A DNA stretch of 56,641 bases, from assembly GCF_009711935.1 (NCBI RefSeq), contig NZ_VIKX01000007.1:8220-64860 (forward strand), in the 5' to 3' direction. The stretch is from Dolichospermum sp. UHCC 0259. GTDB lineage: Bacteria; Cyanobacteriota; Cyanobacteriia; Cyanobacteriales; Nostocaceae. Positions 24,212 through 34,436 of the stretch are shown here, piece by piece. Position 1 is the stretch's first letter. The number at the start of each line of letters is the position of its first letter. Made by a program: the position numbers and the translations under genes. The notes under the pieces are model-generated. The model was not told where the DNA came from. It saw nothing but the letters and a program-made list of their open reading frames with translations, and did no database searches.

Positions 24212-25669
24212 ATGATTTTGCAAATTCCATTTACCGCTTGTCCAGGTTTATTTTACAACACAGCCGCCCAGGATGGTCTTCTTTATCGCTTGAGAATACC
24301 AGGGGGAATAATTAATTATAACCAATTTCAGGCGATCGCAGATATTGCTGATCATTATGGCAATGGTTATATTGATATTACCAACCGCGCTAATATTCAA
24401 ATTAGAGAACTTAAAGACAGCATCAATGTTGAAGTTCTGAAAAAACTACAAGCATTAGGTTTAGCTTCTACAAATGCCAAAATAGATCATGTCCGCAACA
24501 TCATGACCAATCCCACAGCGGGTATTGATACTGAAGAATTACTAGATACTCGTTCCTTAGTCAAAGCCTGGGAAGAATATATTACTGCACATTCTCAGCT
24601 TTCTGAATTATCGGCGAAATTTAGCATTTGCTTCGACAGTGGCGGCAAAGTTGCCGTAAAATATCAACCCAATGATATTATATTGGCAGCCGAATTAAAT
24701 AACAGCAATGTATATTTGCGGTTATATCTCAGTTACGGAGAAAAAGGAGAACCAGCAAAAGACACAGGAATCTTATTCAAACCAGAAGAGACAATACAAG
24801 TCTTAGGCGCATTAGCAGAAACTTACCGAAAACACATAGATACTAAAAACCGTCCTAAACCTCGCTTAAGAGAAATCATCAATAACATCACAATCAAAGA
24901 ATATCTTCACCAATTTCAACAAAACCTCAACCCCCATATACTTAATCTTACAAAAACTCCTCTCTGCGCCTCTGCGCCTCTGCGAGAAAAAACTCATATT
25001 GGCACTTATTCCCAACGCCAAACCGGATTGTATTATATCGGCATAGTTTTACCATTAGGAAGATTAGAAGCGTGGCAAATGAGGAGTTTAGCGGATATTG
25101 CCCGAAGGTATGGTGATGATAATATCAGGTTAACACCTTGGCAAAACTTACTATTAACCGATATTCCCCAAAATCAAATTAGTAAAGTTGAGCAAGAAAT
25201 TACCCATTTAGGTTTAAACTCTTCACCAACCGACATCAAAAGTTTTTTAGTAGCTTGTTCCGGTAAACGAGGGTGTGCTGCTGCGGTAACAGAAACCAAA
25301 GAGGATGCTATCAACTTGGCAAAATACCTAGAAAATCTGATGATTTTAGACTCTTCTGTGAATATTCACTTTAGTGGTTGCAGTAAATCTTGCGCTCAAC
25401 ACACTCAAGCTGATATTACCTTACTAGGTATTACCATAGAAACCCCTGGCTATCAAGTTTATGTTTTGGGTCATTTACTTTATGAACATGTGACTATAGC
25501 GAAAATTCCGATTTTGATTCAACAGATGTTGGCAGTGTATCAAAAACAACGTCTAAGTTTACAAGAAACCTTTGGACAATTTATTGAACGTCACAGCCAG
25601 CAATTAAACCAGTTATTTAGCCAAACAACGCCCAATCTAACCTTTACAACCTGTAAATATTATGTTTGA
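24212..25669 (+). CDS. cobG: precorrin-3B synthase
   Basis: The 485-aa protein belongs to the nitrite/sulfite-reductase-like family and starts with the family signature PFTACPGLFYNTAAQDG. It oxidises precorrin-3A to precorrin-3B in the aerobic cobalamin pathway and carries a [4Fe-4S] cluster: C-x5-C in ACSGKRGC and C-x3-C in GCSKSC. It is the first gene of the riboswitch-controlled run cobG-cobH-cobI, overlapping cobH by 8 bp. An oddity is a short insertion, PLCASAPLREK (about residues 249-260), encoded by an intergenic-type repeat; it falls between the two ferredoxin-like halves and probably loops out. Confidence 0.92.
   Translation: MILQIPFTACPGLFYNTAAQDGLLYRLRIPGGIINYNQFQAIADIADHYGNGYIDITNRANIQIRELKDSINVEVLKKLQALGLASTNAKIDHVRNIMTNPTAGIDTEELLDTRSLVKAWEEYITAHSQLSELSAKFSICFDSGGKVAVKYQPNDIILAAELNNSNVYLRLYLSYGEKGEPAKDTGILFKPEETIQVLGALAETYRKHIDTKNRPKPRLREIINNITIKEYLHQFQQNLNPHILNLTKTPLCASAPLREKTHIGTYSQRQTGLYYIGIVLPLGRLEAWQMRSLADIARRYGDDNIRLTPWQNLLLTDIPQNQISKVEQEITHLGLNSSPTDIKSFLVACSGKRGCAAAVTETKEDAINLAKYLENLMILDSSVNIHFSGCSKSCAQHTQADITLLGITIETPGYQVYVLGHLLYEHVTIAKIPILIQQMLAVYQKQRLSLQETFGQFIERHSQQLNQLFSQTTPNLTFTTCKYYV
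24955..24992 (+). repeat. GCGCCTCTGCG repeat inside cobG
   Basis: The sequence CTCTGCGCCTCTGCGCCTCT followed by GCGAGAAAAAAC matches the intergenic copies at 29269-29293 and 53110-53153 almost exactly. Here it is in frame inside cobG and supplies about 12 extra residues. Confidence 0.85.
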
Positions 25670-26288
25670 TTACATCCGTGATGGTAGTGAAATATATCGT
25701 AATTCCTTTGAAATTATTCGGTCAGAGTCCAATCTCGCCAGATTTCCTGAAGACGTATCGAAAGTTGCTGTGCGGATGATTCATGCCTGTGGAATGACGG
25801 ATATTGTTAATGACTTTGAATATTCACCCACAGCGGTAGAAGCAGGGAAAAAAGCTCTAATTGCCGGCGCACCAATTTTGTGTGATTCTCACATGGTAGC
25901 CGAGGGAGTGACAAAAAAGAGATTGCCTAAAAACAATAAAGTTCTTTGTACCCTCAATGATCCAGAAGTACCACAATTAGCCAAAAGACTTAGAAATACA
26001 AGGTCAGCAGCGGCCTTGGAGTTCTGGCGGTTTCATATAGAAGGGGCAATTGTGGTGATTGGGAATGCACCTACAGCCCTATTTAGGTTATTGGAAATGC
26101 TAGACGAGGGAGTTCCTAGACCGGCATTAATTTTGGGTTTTCCTGTCGGTTTCGTGGGTGCAGTCGAGTCAAAAGTCGCATTGGCCGCAGATAGCCGCAA
26201 TGTCCCATTTATGACTTTACATGGAAGAAGGGGCGGAAGTGCGATCGCTGCTGCTGCTGTTAATGCCCTAGCCAGTGAGGAAGAATAA
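25662..26288 (+). CDS. cobH: precorrin-8X methylmutase
   Basis: The 208-aa protein is CobH/CbiC, which moves the methyl from C11 to C12 to give hydrogenobyrinate. The catalytic His lies in VRMIHACGMTD (about residue 43). The conserved segments AGAPILCDSHMVAEG, GNAPTALFRLLEM and ALILGFPVGFVGA are all present. It overlaps the cobG stop by 8 bp and its own last base is the first base of cobI's start codon region (ATAATG junction), so translation is coupled. Length and motifs are typical. Confidence 0.96.
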   Translation: MFDYIRDGSEIYRNSFEIIRSESNLARFPEDVSKVAVRMIHACGMTDIVNDFEYSPTAVEAGKKALIAGAPILCDSHMVAEGVTKKRLPKNNKVLCTLNDPEVPQLAKRLRNTRSAAALEFWRFHIEGAIVVIGNAPTALFRLLEMLDEGVPRPALILGFPVGFVGAVESKVALAADSRNVPFMTLHGRRGGSAIAAAAVNALASEEE

Positions 26289-26995
26289 TGACTAATCCCG
26301 GAGGTCGTCTTTATGGAATTGGTGTGGGACCTGGAGACCCTGAACTCATCACCTTAAAAGCCTTGCGTCTCCTCCGTTCTGCCCCAGTTATTGCTTATCA
26401 ATCAGCAACAAATAAAGAAAGTATCGCCAGAAAAATCGTTTCCTCCTATCTGGACAATAATCAGATTGAGGTAGCGTTTCATCTTCCTCGCGCCTTAGAA
26501 CCAGAAAAGGCTAAATCTATCTATGACCAAGAAACTCAACCCATTGCTGACCATTTAGCAGCAGGTCGGGATGTGGTGGTTATCTGTGAAGGAGATCCGT
26601 TTTTCTACGGTTCATTTATGTATCTTTTCACTCGATTAGCTGATAAGTATAAAACGGAAGTCGTCCCCGGAGTTTCCTCACTCATGGCCTGTCCTGTCGC
26701 CCTGGGTTTACCATTTACCTATTACAATGATGTCCTCACGGTTTTACCTGCACCATTACCCAGAGAAGCCTTAATTAGCCAACTTTTAGCCACTGACGCT
26801 GCGGCTATTATGAAACTTGGTCGCCATTTTCTCAAAGTCAGGGATATTCTCCATGAATTAGGACTAGCTTCACGGGCTAGATACATTGAACGCGCTACAA
26901 CAACGCAGCAACGCATATTACCTCTTGATGAAGTTGAACCTCTTGATGTACCTTATTTCTCGATGATTGTTATCCCTACGAAAAGTAAGTTGTAG
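26288..26995 (+). CDS. cobI: precorrin-2 C20-methyltransferase
   Basis: The 235-aa tetrapyrrole methylase adds the C20 methyl to precorrin-2 to give precorrin-3A, the substrate of CobG encoded two genes upstream. It has the N-terminal GGRLYGIGVGPGDPELITLKAL (SAM-binding GxGPGD), the VICEGDPFFYGSFMYL motif and VVPGVSSLMACPVALGLP. It is the last visible gene of the riboswitch operon; a hairpin at 27078-27096 follows. Later pathway enzymes (CobJ, CobM and others) are elsewhere. Confidence 0.95.
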   Translation: MTNPGGRLYGIGVGPGDPELITLKALRLLRSAPVIAYQSATNKESIARKIVSSYLDNNQIEVAFHLPRALEPEKAKSIYDQETQPIADHLAAGRDVVVICEGDPFFYGSFMYLFTRLADKYKTEVVPGVSSLMACPVALGLPFTYYNDVLTVLPAPLPREALISQLLATDAAAIMKLGRHFLKVRDILHELGLASRARYIERATTTQQRILPLDEVEPLDVPYFSMIVIPTKSKL

Positions 26996-27001
26996 TTTTC
27001 A

Positions 27002-27046
<45 letters not shown>

Positions 27047-27077
27047 CGTTTGATACAGCAAATCGTAAAACCTGTAG

Positions 27078-27096
27078 GGGCGGGGTCTCCCCGCCC
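27078..27096. terminator. GC-rich hairpin between convergent genes
   Basis: GGGCGGGG-TCT-CCCCGCCC is a perfect 8-bp stem in the gap between cobI (plus) and the 2Fe-2S gene (minus). It could act on both transcripts; no long T-tract is present on either side. The same sequence is a common cyanobacterial intergenic repeat (AGGGGCGGGGTCTCCCCGCCC). Confidence 0.6.
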
Positions 27097-27124
27097 TCTT
27101 GATTGTATTTCATCCTCAAGATAA

Positions 27125-27733
27125 CTAAACTTCAACAAGACTGGGGATATTTTTTGCTTTGTCCTGACTTTTCTCTGCAAAATGCTTATCTATCAAAGCT
27201 GGAACTTGAGACGCTTGAATTTTACTATAACGAGTTTTATCGGGCATAACTAAATTAGGACCAGCTTTACAGTTTTTCATACAGCCAGTACCTTTAATAG
27301 TGACTGAATCTTCTAAACCGCTGTCTCTTAACTCTGACTCCAAAGCTTGACACAAAGCTTTACCACCACGCTTCATACAATCAGATTTTTGACAAACGAG
27401 AATTGTTTGGGTTTTAGCTGGTTTCGGCTTAATTTGATTCTGTGCAACAACTATTCCCATATCTGCACTTGCAGCCATAACCCGTTCTGCAACCAGAGTT
27501 ACCTGATCTTTTTTGGCGTTATATTGTTTTGTCCCCACAACTTGCAGCCAAGTACCTTGAGGTAAACGCAAATCAAAAGCACTCCGTAAATGTTTAGCTA
27601 ACTTTATATAACATTCACCCTCAGAAGTTCCTAATAACAAACCCTTCAGCTTATATCCATCCTTGATCACAAAATCCAGAAATCTGCCTTCAAAACAAAA
27701 TTCTGTGACTGCTGAATTAGTAGATATACTCAT
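27125..27733 (-). CDS. thioredoxin-like [2Fe-2S] ferredoxin domain protein
   Basis: The 202-aa protein has an N-terminal OB-like region of unknown role (about 1-110; FEGRFLDFVIKDGYKLKGLL). A C-terminal thioredoxin-like [2Fe-2S] domain follows (about 118-190), with ligands in VCQKSDCMKRGG and TGCMKNCKAGPN, as in the NuoE/Clostridium-type ferredoxin fold. It probably carries electrons, perhaps coupled to a nucleic-acid or ligand-binding N-terminus; that is inference. It is followed downstream by the cobGHI unit (convergent) and preceded by the small Asr1405-like gene 21 bp upstream on the same strand, which suggests co-transcription. Confidence 0.82.
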   Translation of the reverse strand: MSISTNSAVTEFCFEGRFLDFVIKDGYKLKGLLLGTSEGECYIKLAKHLRSAFDLRLPQGTWLQVVGTKQYNAKKDQVTLVAERVMAASADMGIVVAQNQIKPKPAKTQTILVCQKSDCMKRGGKALCQALESELRDSGLEDSVTIKGTGCMKNCKAGPNLVMPDKTRYSKIQASQVPALIDKHFAEKSQDKAKNIPSLVEV

Positions 27734-27754
27734 TTTTTTAACCTATTTTTCTCA

Positions 27755-28027
27755 CTAAAATTTTTGGTAACGACAACGCCAACAATTTTCAAGATTTCCA
27801 ATCAAGTCTTGACGAGAAGCAATGAATTGTTGAATTACACTCCAAAGCTGAATAGCTGCGGTGGGATTATGTATTTCTACCATTAAAGGTTGATTAGTCT
27901 CACAAACACAAACTATATCTAATTCTTGCAAGCGTTGATAAACCTGCCAACGGTCTGCCCAATTTATATCAATAACGTGCTTTCTATCCGTGTCTGAACT
28001 AAAAGATTTCAAGCGAGTAGCCCTCAA
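27755..28027 (-). CDS. Asr1405/Asl0597-type small cyanobacterial protein
   Basis: The 90-aa protein has DINWADRWQVYQRLQELDI and CETNQPLMVEIHNPTAAIQLW, characteristic of the small Asr1405/Asl0597 family conserved in filamentous cyanobacteria; its function is unknown. Two cysteine groups (VCVCET and NCWRCRYQKF) might bind a metal. It precedes the 2Fe-2S protein gene by 21 bp on the same strand. Confidence 0.75.
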   Translation of the reverse strand: MRATRLKSFSSDTDRKHVIDINWADRWQVYQRLQELDIVCVCETNQPLMVEIHNPTAAIQLWSVIQQFIASRQDLIGNLENCWRCRYQKF

Positions 28028-28372
28028 AATGCCATAAAGTTGCAGTAAAACTAGAAACTCACAGTCTAAATTTGCGATTTAGTCGGAGTTTAGCATCTTT
28101 CCTTACAATACACTAACTGAAAAATATTGTCATTAATTTTGAGAAAAAATCTCATTTTTTCTTTGTTGAGAGATATACATATATTGAACTTTAAGTCAAG
28201 ATAAATACCAAGGATATACCTTTAAACATAGATATTGTAGAAAAATTGATACTTGTGATTGCTAATAATGAAGAAGTTTTTTAGATTTAGTAGTCTTGTT
28301 TTTATTTTGAGAATGCTAATATGTTAGAGGTAATCACTAAAAAGTCCTAATCTTTAAACAAAGAGGAAAACC
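28028..28372. other. 345-base gap between divergent genes (dps leader)
   Basis: No gene is supported here. The region is AT-rich and must hold the divergent promoters of the Asr1405-like gene and dps. The dps start has a clear Shine-Dalgarno (AGAGGAAAACC). I see no confident -10/-35 pair or regulator site by eye. Confidence 0.6.
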
Positions 28373-28927
28373 ATGTCTGATACACAAACTATAGTACAAA
28401 ACTTTGGTCAGGTTTATGATAATCCTGTATTACTTGATCACAGTGTCACTGTTCCAGTCATCGAAGGATTTAATGTTGTATTAGCTAGTTTTCAGGCATT
28501 GTACTTGCAATACCAGAAACACCATTTTGTAGTTGAAGGTGCAGAATTCAATTCACTCCATGAATTCTTTAACACTAGCTATAAAGAAGTACAAGATCAT
28601 GTCCATGAAATTGGCGAGCGCTTAAATGGATTGGGAGGTATACCCGCAGCCAGTTTTAGTAAGTTAGCTGAATTATGCTGTTTTGAACCAGAAGTAGATG
28701 GCGTATTTTCTGCTCGCAAGATGGTAGAAAATGATCTAGCTGCGGAACAAGCATTAATTGGCGTAATTCGCCGCCAAGCTGGACAAGCAGAGAGTTTGGG
28801 TGATAGAGGTACACGCTACTTATACGAGAAAATTCTTTTGAAAACTGAAGAAAGAGCTTATCACTTAGCTCATTTCTTAGCTAAAGACAGTTTAACTTTT
28901 GGTTTTGTCCAACTTGCTCAAAATTAA
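28373..28927 (+). CDS. Dps-family DNA-protecting / ferritin-like protein
   Basis: The 184-aa protein is a Dps ferritin-like four-helix protein that oxidises and stores iron and protects DNA under stress. The dinuclear ferroxidase-site signature is visible: [20 protein letters not shown] and then [18 protein letters not shown] (the usual HWxxxGxxFxxLHxxFxxxYxExxxxxDxxAER pattern, here with H-H-F and E). Helix 4 is [21 protein letters not shown] strong RBS precedes the start and a hairpin terminator follows. Nostocales have several Dps paralogs; which one this is cannot be told from the sequence alone. Confidence 0.93.
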   Translation: MSDTQTIVQNFGQVYDNPVLLDHSVTVPVIEGFNVVLASFQALYLQYQKHHFVVEGAEFNSLHEFFNTSYKEVQDHVHEIGERLNGLGGIPAASFSKLAELCCFEPEVDGVFSARKMVENDLAAEQALIGVIRRQAGQAESLGDRGTRYLYEKILLKTEERAYHLAHFLAKDSLTFGFVQLAQN

Positions 28928-29005
28928 ACTTTTCATAATCTCAATTTAACTAAATTCAGATTAAATAAATTTTAGTAGTTGAGAATTTTACAAACTTAAT
29001 TTTTT

Positions 29006-29043
29006 TGGCAGAGAGATGTAAATTACCTTTTCTGCCATTTTTT
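29006..29043 (+). terminator. probable terminator after dps
   Basis: TGGCAGA (29006-29012) pairs with TCTGCCA (29031-29037) around an 18-base loop, and the run TTTTTTAT follows. It is 78 bp after the dps stop. Confidence 0.65.
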
Positions 29044-29158
29044 ATATCAGAATTTTAAAACTATTTATTTTCATTGCATATTTTCTATATCTAATCAGAA
29101 ATTATTCATAAGTTAGTCGAGCTATCTTAATTAGAATATAATCTCAAGAATAATTAAA

Positions 29159-29299
29159 CGCAGATGAACGGAGAGGAACGCAGATAAAGAAAAATAAATT
29201 AATTATCTGTGTAGCTTTATTGTTATAATTCCTAGCAAATAAATAAACACTTAAATTCTCTCGACGACCCTGCGCCTCTGCGTGAGAAAAAAATGTAAA
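29159..29299. repeat. dispersed repeats between dps and carB
   Basis: The 518-base gap 28928-29445 holds no gene. It contains ACGCAGATGAACGG...AACGCAGATAAA (29159-29190; related to the CATCCGCGTTTATC repeat at 39293-39324) and CCTGCGCCTCTGCGTGAGAAAAAAA (29267-29293), matching copies at 24955 and 53110. The carB leader beyond about 29300 shows nothing recognisable except a purine-rich RBS (AAGGTAAAAACTATG). Confidence 0.7.
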
Positions 29300-29445
29300 A
29301 ACCAGTACCAAAAATCCCCCGTTTCCATACATCCTTCCCTTTACCATGATTAAAACCCGGAAAAGTTGATAATGAATGGCATGATGAGGGGTAAAGACCC
29401 TTAAAATAGTCAAGATTTGTATTTTTGTAATCTAAGGTAAAAACT

Positions 29446-32400
29446 ATGCCCCGTCGTCAAGACCTCAAAAAAATTCTCCTGTTAGGTTCAGGTCCAATTG
29501 TGATTGGCCAAGCCTGTGAATTTGACTATTCTGGAACTCAAGCCTGTAAAGCTTTGCGAGAAGAAGGCTATGAAGTCGTGCTGGTAAACTCCAACCCAGC
29601 GACTATTATGACCGACCCGGAAACAGCCGACCGCACCTATATTGAACCGCTGACACCGGAAATAGTCGAAAAAGTTATTGCCAAAGAACGCCCAGATGCT
29701 TTATTGCCAACAATGGGAGGACAAACCGCCCTGAACTTGGCTGTAGCTTTGGCGAAAAATGGCGTTTTAGATAAATACAACGTCGAGTTAATTGGTGCAA
29801 AATTACCCGCAATTGAAAAAGCCGAAGACAGAAAACTGTTTAACGAAGCTATGGCTAAAATTGGGGTTGCAGTATGTCCCAGTGGTACAGCTTCCACTTT
29901 AGACGAATCCAAAGCGATCGCTCTGCAAATTGGTACATATCCCTTAATTATCCGTCCAGCCTTTACAATGGGGGGGACTGGTGGCGGTATCGCCTATAAT
30001 CAAGAAGAGTTTGAAGAAATGGCACAGGTAGGGATTGATGCTAGTCCTGTTTCCCAGATTCTCATTGACCAATCTCTACTCGGTTGGAAAGAGTATGAAT
30101 TAGAAGTAATGCGAGATTTAGCCGATAACGTCGTCATTATCTGTTCTATCGAAAATCTCGACCCTATGGGGATTCATACAGGGGATTCTATCACCGTTGC
30201 TCCTGCCCAAACCTTAACTGATAAAGAATATCAACGGTTACGGGATATGGCAATTAAAATTATCCGGGAAATTGGTGTGGAAACCGGCGGTTCTAATATC
30301 CAGTTTGCCGTAAATCCTGAAAATGGGGATGTGGTGGTAATTGAAATGAATCCTCGTGTGTCTCGCAGTTCGGCTTTATCTTCCAAAGCTACAGGGTTTC
30401 CCATTGCCAAAATCGCTGCTAAGTTGGCTGTGGGTTACACTTTGAATGAATTGCAAAACGATATTACCAAAAAAACCCCCGCTTCCTTTGAACCGACAAT
30501 TGACTATGTAGTTACCAAAATTCCCCGGTTTGCGTTTGAAAAATTTCCTGGTTCTGATTCCGTCCTCACCACCCAAATGAAGTCAGTGGGAGAAGCAATG
30601 GCTATTGGGCGGACATTTAATGAATCCTTTCAAAAAGCCTTACGTTCTCTGGAAACCGGTCGCGCTGGTTGGGGTTGTGATAAAGCTGAAAAATTGCCCA
30701 GTGGTGAACAAATTCGCGCTCAATTGCGGACTCCTAACCCAGAACGCATCTTTTCTGTACGTCATGCTATGCAGCTAGGAATGACTAATGAAGAAATTTA
30801 TGAACTAACAGCAATTGACCCTTGGTTTTTGGATAAATTACAAGAACTGCTAGAAATAGAAAAATTTCTCAAACGGACTCCTTTGAAGCAGTTGACAAAA
30901 GCGCAAATGTATGATGTGAAAAGAAATGGGTTTAGCGATCGCCAAATAGCTTATGCTACAAAAACCAAAGAAGACGAAGTTCGCACATATCGCAAACAGC
31001 TAGAAGTTATCCCCGTTTACAAAACCGTTGATACTTGCGCGGCGGAATTTGAAGCCCTGACTCCCTATTACTATTCTACCTACGAAGAAGAAACGGAAGT
31101 ATTACCAACCGATAAACCCAAAGTGATGATTTTGGGTGGTGGTCCAAACCGCATTGGTCAAGGAATTGAGTTTGATTATTGTTGTTGTCATGCTGCGTAT
31201 TCTCTACATGATGCCGGGTATGAAACAATTATGGTCAACTCTAACCCAGAAACAGTTTCTACAGATTACGATACCAGCGATCGCCTGTATTTTGAACCCT
31301 TAACCAAAGAAGACGTTCTCAACATCATCGAAGCCGAAAACCCCGTCGGTATCATCGTCCAATTCGGTGGACAAACACCATTAAAATTAGCCGTTCCTCT
31401 CCAAGAATATTTACAAGGTGCTAATAGTATCACCAAAATTTGGGGAACATCACCCGATTCTATAGATATGGCGGAAAATCGGGAACGGTTTGAAAAGATT
31501 CTTCAAGAATTAAATATCGCTCAACCGCCTAATGGTATGGCGAGAAGTTATGAAGATGCTTTAATTGTTGCCAAGCGGATTGGTTATCCTGTGGTGGTAC
31601 GTCCTAGTTATGTATTGGGAGGACGGGCGATGGAAATCGTTTATTCTGATACTGAATTAGAACGCTACATGACCTTTGCCGTCCTGGTAGAACCAGAACA
31701 CCCGATTTTAATTGATAAATTCTTAGAAAACGCCATTGAAGTGGATGTAGATGCGATCGCCGATCATACTGGTAATGTCGTCATCGGTGGCATCATGGAA
31801 CACATTGAACAGGCAGGGATTCACTCCGGTGACTCAGCTTGTTCCTTACCTTCCATTTCCCTATCTCCCGCCGTCCTCAACCAAATTCGTTTATGGACAG
31901 TGCAACTAGCACAAGCTCTGTCTGTAGTGGGATTAATGAATATTCAATTTGCTGTAGTTGGTGCAAATGGTTATTCTCCCCAAGTGTATATTTTAGAAGC
32001 CAACCCCAGAGCATCACGGACAGTTCCCTTTGTCTCTAAAGCCACAGGCGTACAATTAGCCAAACTCGCATCCTTAGTAATGTCCGGGAAAACCTTAGAA
32101 GAAGTGAACTTTACAAAAGAAGTCATTCCCTCTCATATTGCCGTTAAAGAAGCCGTTTTACCATTTAGTAAATTCCCTGGTACAGATACCATTTTGGGTC
32201 CAGAAATGCGCTCCACAGGGGAAGTAATGGGCATTGATAGCGATTTTGGTCGCGCCTTTGCGAAAGCCGAATTAGGTGCAGGGGAAAAATTACCGCTTCA
32301 GGGGACTGTATTTGTCTCCATGAGTGACCGAGACAAACCTCTCGCAGCAGATGTAGTCAAAGAGTTTATTAAGTTAGGCTTTACAATTATGGCTACCCAA

Positions 32401-32700
32401 GGGACACGCCAAGTCCTGCAAGAACAAGGATTAGAGGTGAAATCAGTCCTCAAACTCCATGAAGGTCGTCCCCATGTTCTGGATGCCATTAAAAATCAAA
32501 ACATTCAATTGATCATTAACACACCTTCTGGAGAAGAAGCTCATGCCGATTCTAAATTAATTCGTCGCACCGCTTTGGGTTACAAAATCCCCATCATTAC
32601 CACTATCGCCGGTGCTAGAGCCACAGCCGCCGCTATCCGTTCCTTGCAAAACACAACTTTGGATGTCAAGGTAATCCAAGAATACTGTCCCATGAGTTAA
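29446..32700 (+). CDS. carB: carbamoyl-phosphate synthase large chain
   Basis: The complete 1084-aa CarB makes carbamoyl phosphate from glutamine-derived ammonia, bicarbonate and two ATP, for pyrimidines and arginine. The two duplicated ATP-grasp halves are evident: [20 protein letters not shown] starts the first and [19 protein letters not shown] the second; the repeated NSNPAT/NSNPET and NIQFAV motifs occur in each. The C-terminal MGS-like allosteric domain (about 945-1084) ends with IQEYCPMS. The small chain gene carA is not adjacent. Length and motifs match the family; it is intact. Confidence 0.98.
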   Translation: MPRRQDLKKILLLGSGPIVIGQACEFDYSGTQACKALREEGYEVVLVNSNPATIMTDPETADRTYIEPLTPEIVEKVIAKERPDALLPTMGGQTALNLAVALAKNGVLDKYNVELIGAKLPAIEKAEDRKLFNEAMAKIGVAVCPSGTASTLDESKAIALQIGTYPLIIRPAFTMGGTGGGIAYNQEEFEEMAQVGIDASPVSQILIDQSLLGWKEYELEVMRDLADNVVIICSIENLDPMGIHTGDSITVAPAQTLTDKEYQRLRDMAIKIIREIGVETGGSNIQFAVNPENGDVVVIEMNPRVSRSSALSSKATGFPIAKIAAKLAVGYTLNELQNDITKKTPASFEPTIDYVVTKIPRFAFEKFPGSDSVLTTQMKSVGEAMAIGRTFNESFQKALRSLETGRAGWGCDKAEKLPSGEQIRAQLRTPNPERIFSVRHAMQLGMTNEEIYELTAIDPWFLDKLQELLEIEKFLKRTPLKQLTKAQMYDVKRNGFSDRQIAYATKTKEDEVRTYRKQLEVIPVYKTVDTCAAEFEALTPYYYSTYEEETEVLPTDKPKVMILGGGPNRIGQGIEFDYCCCHAAYSLHDAGYETIMVNSNPETVSTDYDTSDRLYFEPLTKEDVLNIIEAENPVGIIVQFGGQTPLKLAVPLQEYLQGANSITKIWGTSPDSIDMAENRERFEKILQELNIAQPPNGMARSYEDALIVAKRIGYPVVVRPSYVLGGRAMEIVYSDTELERYMTFAVLVEPEHPILIDKFLENAIEVDVDAIADHTGNVVIGGIMEHIEQAGIHSGDSACSLPSISLSPAVLNQIRLWTVQLAQALSVVGLMNIQFAVVGANGYSPQVYILEANPRASRTVPFVSKATGVQLAKLASLVMSGKTLEEVNFTKEVIPSHIAVKEAVLPFSKFPGTDTILGPEMRSTGEVMGIDSDFGRAFAKAELGAGEKLPLQGTVFVSMSDRDKPLAADVVKEFIKLGFTIMATQGTRQVLQEQGLEVKSVLKLHEGRPHVLDAIKNQNIQLIINTPSGEEAHADSKLIRRTALGYKIPIITTIAGARATAAAIRSLQNTTLDVKVIQEYCPMS

Positions 32701-32808
32701 TTGTCCTTTGTCAGTTGTCCTTTGTCAGTTGTTCGTTGTTGGCTGTTTTTTCTTTCCCTCTGACCACTGACCACTGACAACTGACCACTGACCACTAACA
32801 ACTGACAA
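32701..32808. repeat. STRR block downstream of carB
   Basis: Right after the carB stop, TTGTCCTTTGTCAG units repeat (32701-32735). They are followed by CTGACCACTGACCACTGACAA heptamers (32761-32808). It is the same heptamer family as at 8124-8179. Confidence 0.85.
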
Positions 32809-33230
32809 AACGTTAAGCAATCGTTACAAAAAAATTATTATCGTTATCATTGAGATATTTTAACAAATATGAGGGAGCTATTTCTTCGCTAGAGAATTGA
32901 TCATTATTGCAGTAAATGTATGTTTTTCGGTAATTTCAGCGTTTGGAGTGATCCCAAATTACTGCCAAAGTGCGGGTTTCCCTATAGTCAAGTTATTCTC
33001 ATAAATGTTACAATTATTAATATTCCCAAAAACACAAAAAATGTTTGACTTGCTACTGTGTATCTAACTATAGACACTTGTGGAAACAAGGAGACAGATG
33101 TAACGTTTGGTAGTGAAGTACCTAATTTTCCCAAATATGGTGAACCTGAGTTAATCAGGTGTGACCATCTGAACACATTCTTTCGTTAACGACCCTATCG
33201 GCAAACCCACCATTACCCAAGAGTAGCGCC
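32809..33230. other. long leader region of the sigma factor gene
   Basis: The 422 bases from the end of the repeat to the sigma-factor start hold no coding region. There is a small imperfect hairpin ACCTGAGTTAATCAGGT near 33144-33160, and a GTGTATCTA...TAGACAC near-palindrome around 33057-33076. A long 5' region before a sigma-factor gene suggests multiple promoters or an untranslated leader, but no promoter can be assigned by eye. Confidence 0.5.
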
Positions 33231-34187
33231 ATGAAGACCGCTCAATCAGCCACCGACCTCGTGCGGACTTACCTGCGTGAGATTGGCCGTGTGCCACTCC
33301 TCACCCACGAAGAAGAGATTTTTTATGGTAAACAGGTGCAACGATCTACTGCCTTGCATGAGATCCGGGAAGGTCTTGCTACCCAGTTAGGTCATGAACC
33401 CAGTGTAGAAGAATGGGCAAAAGCCTCTGATATAGAAGTATCCGAATTAAATCAGGCGATCGCTGTTGGTGAAATAGCAAAACGGAAAATGGTAGAAGCC
33501 AATCTCCGTTTAGTCGTGTCCGTTGCTAAAAAGTACATCAAACGTAATGTTGACTTACTTGATCTCATTCAAGAAGGCAGTATCGGAATGCAACGGGGTG
33601 TAGAAAAATTTGACCCCACCAAAGGATACAGATTTTCTACCTATGCCTATTGGTGGATACGTCAAGCCATTACGAGGGCGATCGCCGAAAAAGCCCGGAC
33701 AATTCGCTTACCTATTCATATTACGGAAAAACTCAACAAAATTAAAAAAGCCCAGCGGCAACTATCCCAAGGACTAGGACGTGCGCCCACAGTAGCGGAA
33801 TTATCCCAAGAACTAGATTTAACGCCCAAACAGGTGCGAGAGTACCTAGAAAAAGCCCGTCTACCATTATCTCTAGACCTGCGGCTAGGAGATAATTATG
33901 ACACCGAACTGGGGGAAATGCTAGAAGACACAGGAGCGACACCGGAAGATTTTGTTATGCAAACTTCCCTGTCCTATGACTTGGAAAGAATGATGTCAGA
34001 ACTCACACCCCAGCAAAAGGAAGTCATTAGTCTCCGCTTTGGTTTAGTAGATGGACAATCCTTAACCTTGGCTAAAATTGGTGAAATCCTGAATATTAGC
34101 CGAGAACGAGTCCGCCAAATTGAACGTGAAGCCCTCAACAAACTTCGCAAATCTAAAGCAACTATGAATGAGTATCTTGCCAGTTAG
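33231..34187 (+). CDS. group 2 RNA polymerase sigma factor (RpoD-like)
   Basis: The 318-aa sigma-70 protein lacks the long acidic region 1.1 of RpoD and starts with region 1.2 ([22 protein letters not shown]). Regions 2.1-2.4 ([56 protein letters not shown]), 3 ([17 protein letters not shown]) and 4.2 ([27 protein letters not shown]) are intact, so it recognises consensus-type -10/-35 promoters. It is a cyanobacterial group 2 (SigB/C/D/E-like) factor; the exact subgroup is not assigned. These usually respond to light, carbon or nitrogen status. Confidence 0.93.
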   Translation: MKTAQSATDLVRTYLREIGRVPLLTHEEEIFYGKQVQRSTALHEIREGLATQLGHEPSVEEWAKASDIEVSELNQAIAVGEIAKRKMVEANLRLVVSVAKKYIKRNVDLLDLIQEGSIGMQRGVEKFDPTKGYRFSTYAYWWIRQAITRAIAEKARTIRLPIHITEKLNKIKKAQRQLSQGLGRAPTVAELSQELDLTPKQVREYLEKARLPLSLDLRLGDNYDTELGEMLEDTGATPEDFVMQTSLSYDLERMMSELTPQQKEVISLRFGLVDGQSLTLAKIGEILNISRERVRQIEREALNKLRKSKATMNEYLAS

Positions 34188-34227
34188 TCAGTTGTTATTA
34201 GTTAATGGTCAGTTATTTTTTGCTTTG

Positions 34228-34248
34228 TGGGTGGAGTTTCCCCACCCA
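34228..34248 (+). terminator. hairpin after the sigma factor gene
   Basis: TGGGTGG (34228-34234) pairs with CCACCCA (34242-34248), 40 bp after the stop. There is no T-tract, so the strength is uncertain. It resembles the GTGGGTAATTCCCAC hairpin after dapL. Confidence 0.5.
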
Positions 34249-34342
34249 TACTCACTCAATAGGTGAAAAACACTCCCATTCTAGTACGGTTAAACCGACT
34301 CCCTCGAAAGGAATAAACTGTTAGATTAGTGGACATGAATTA

Positions 34343-34436
34343 TATAATAGTCAACTAGATCGAATAAGCAATAACTACCAGTTATTCCAGTCACAAACAC
34401 CGTCGTTAGTAGTGGCAGTACAGGAGGTCAAAGGTG
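34343..34436 (+). promoter_or_regulatory. likely -10 element and strong RBS of the DUF760 gene
   Basis: TATAAT at 34343-34348 lies about 85 bases upstream of the coding start. No good -35 is visible. The ribosome-binding site is near-perfect (AGGAGGT, 34422-34428) and decides the GTG start at 34434, 5 bases further on. Confidence 0.5.

Noticed and set aside
29144-29413. Minus-strand open frame of 89 codons
   Set aside because: It reads through known dispersed repeats (CGCAGATGAAC, GCGCCTCTGCG) and has no RBS or protein-like composition.
30376-30576. Antisense frame in carB
   Set aside because: It is a short antisense frame within the strongly coding carB sequence.
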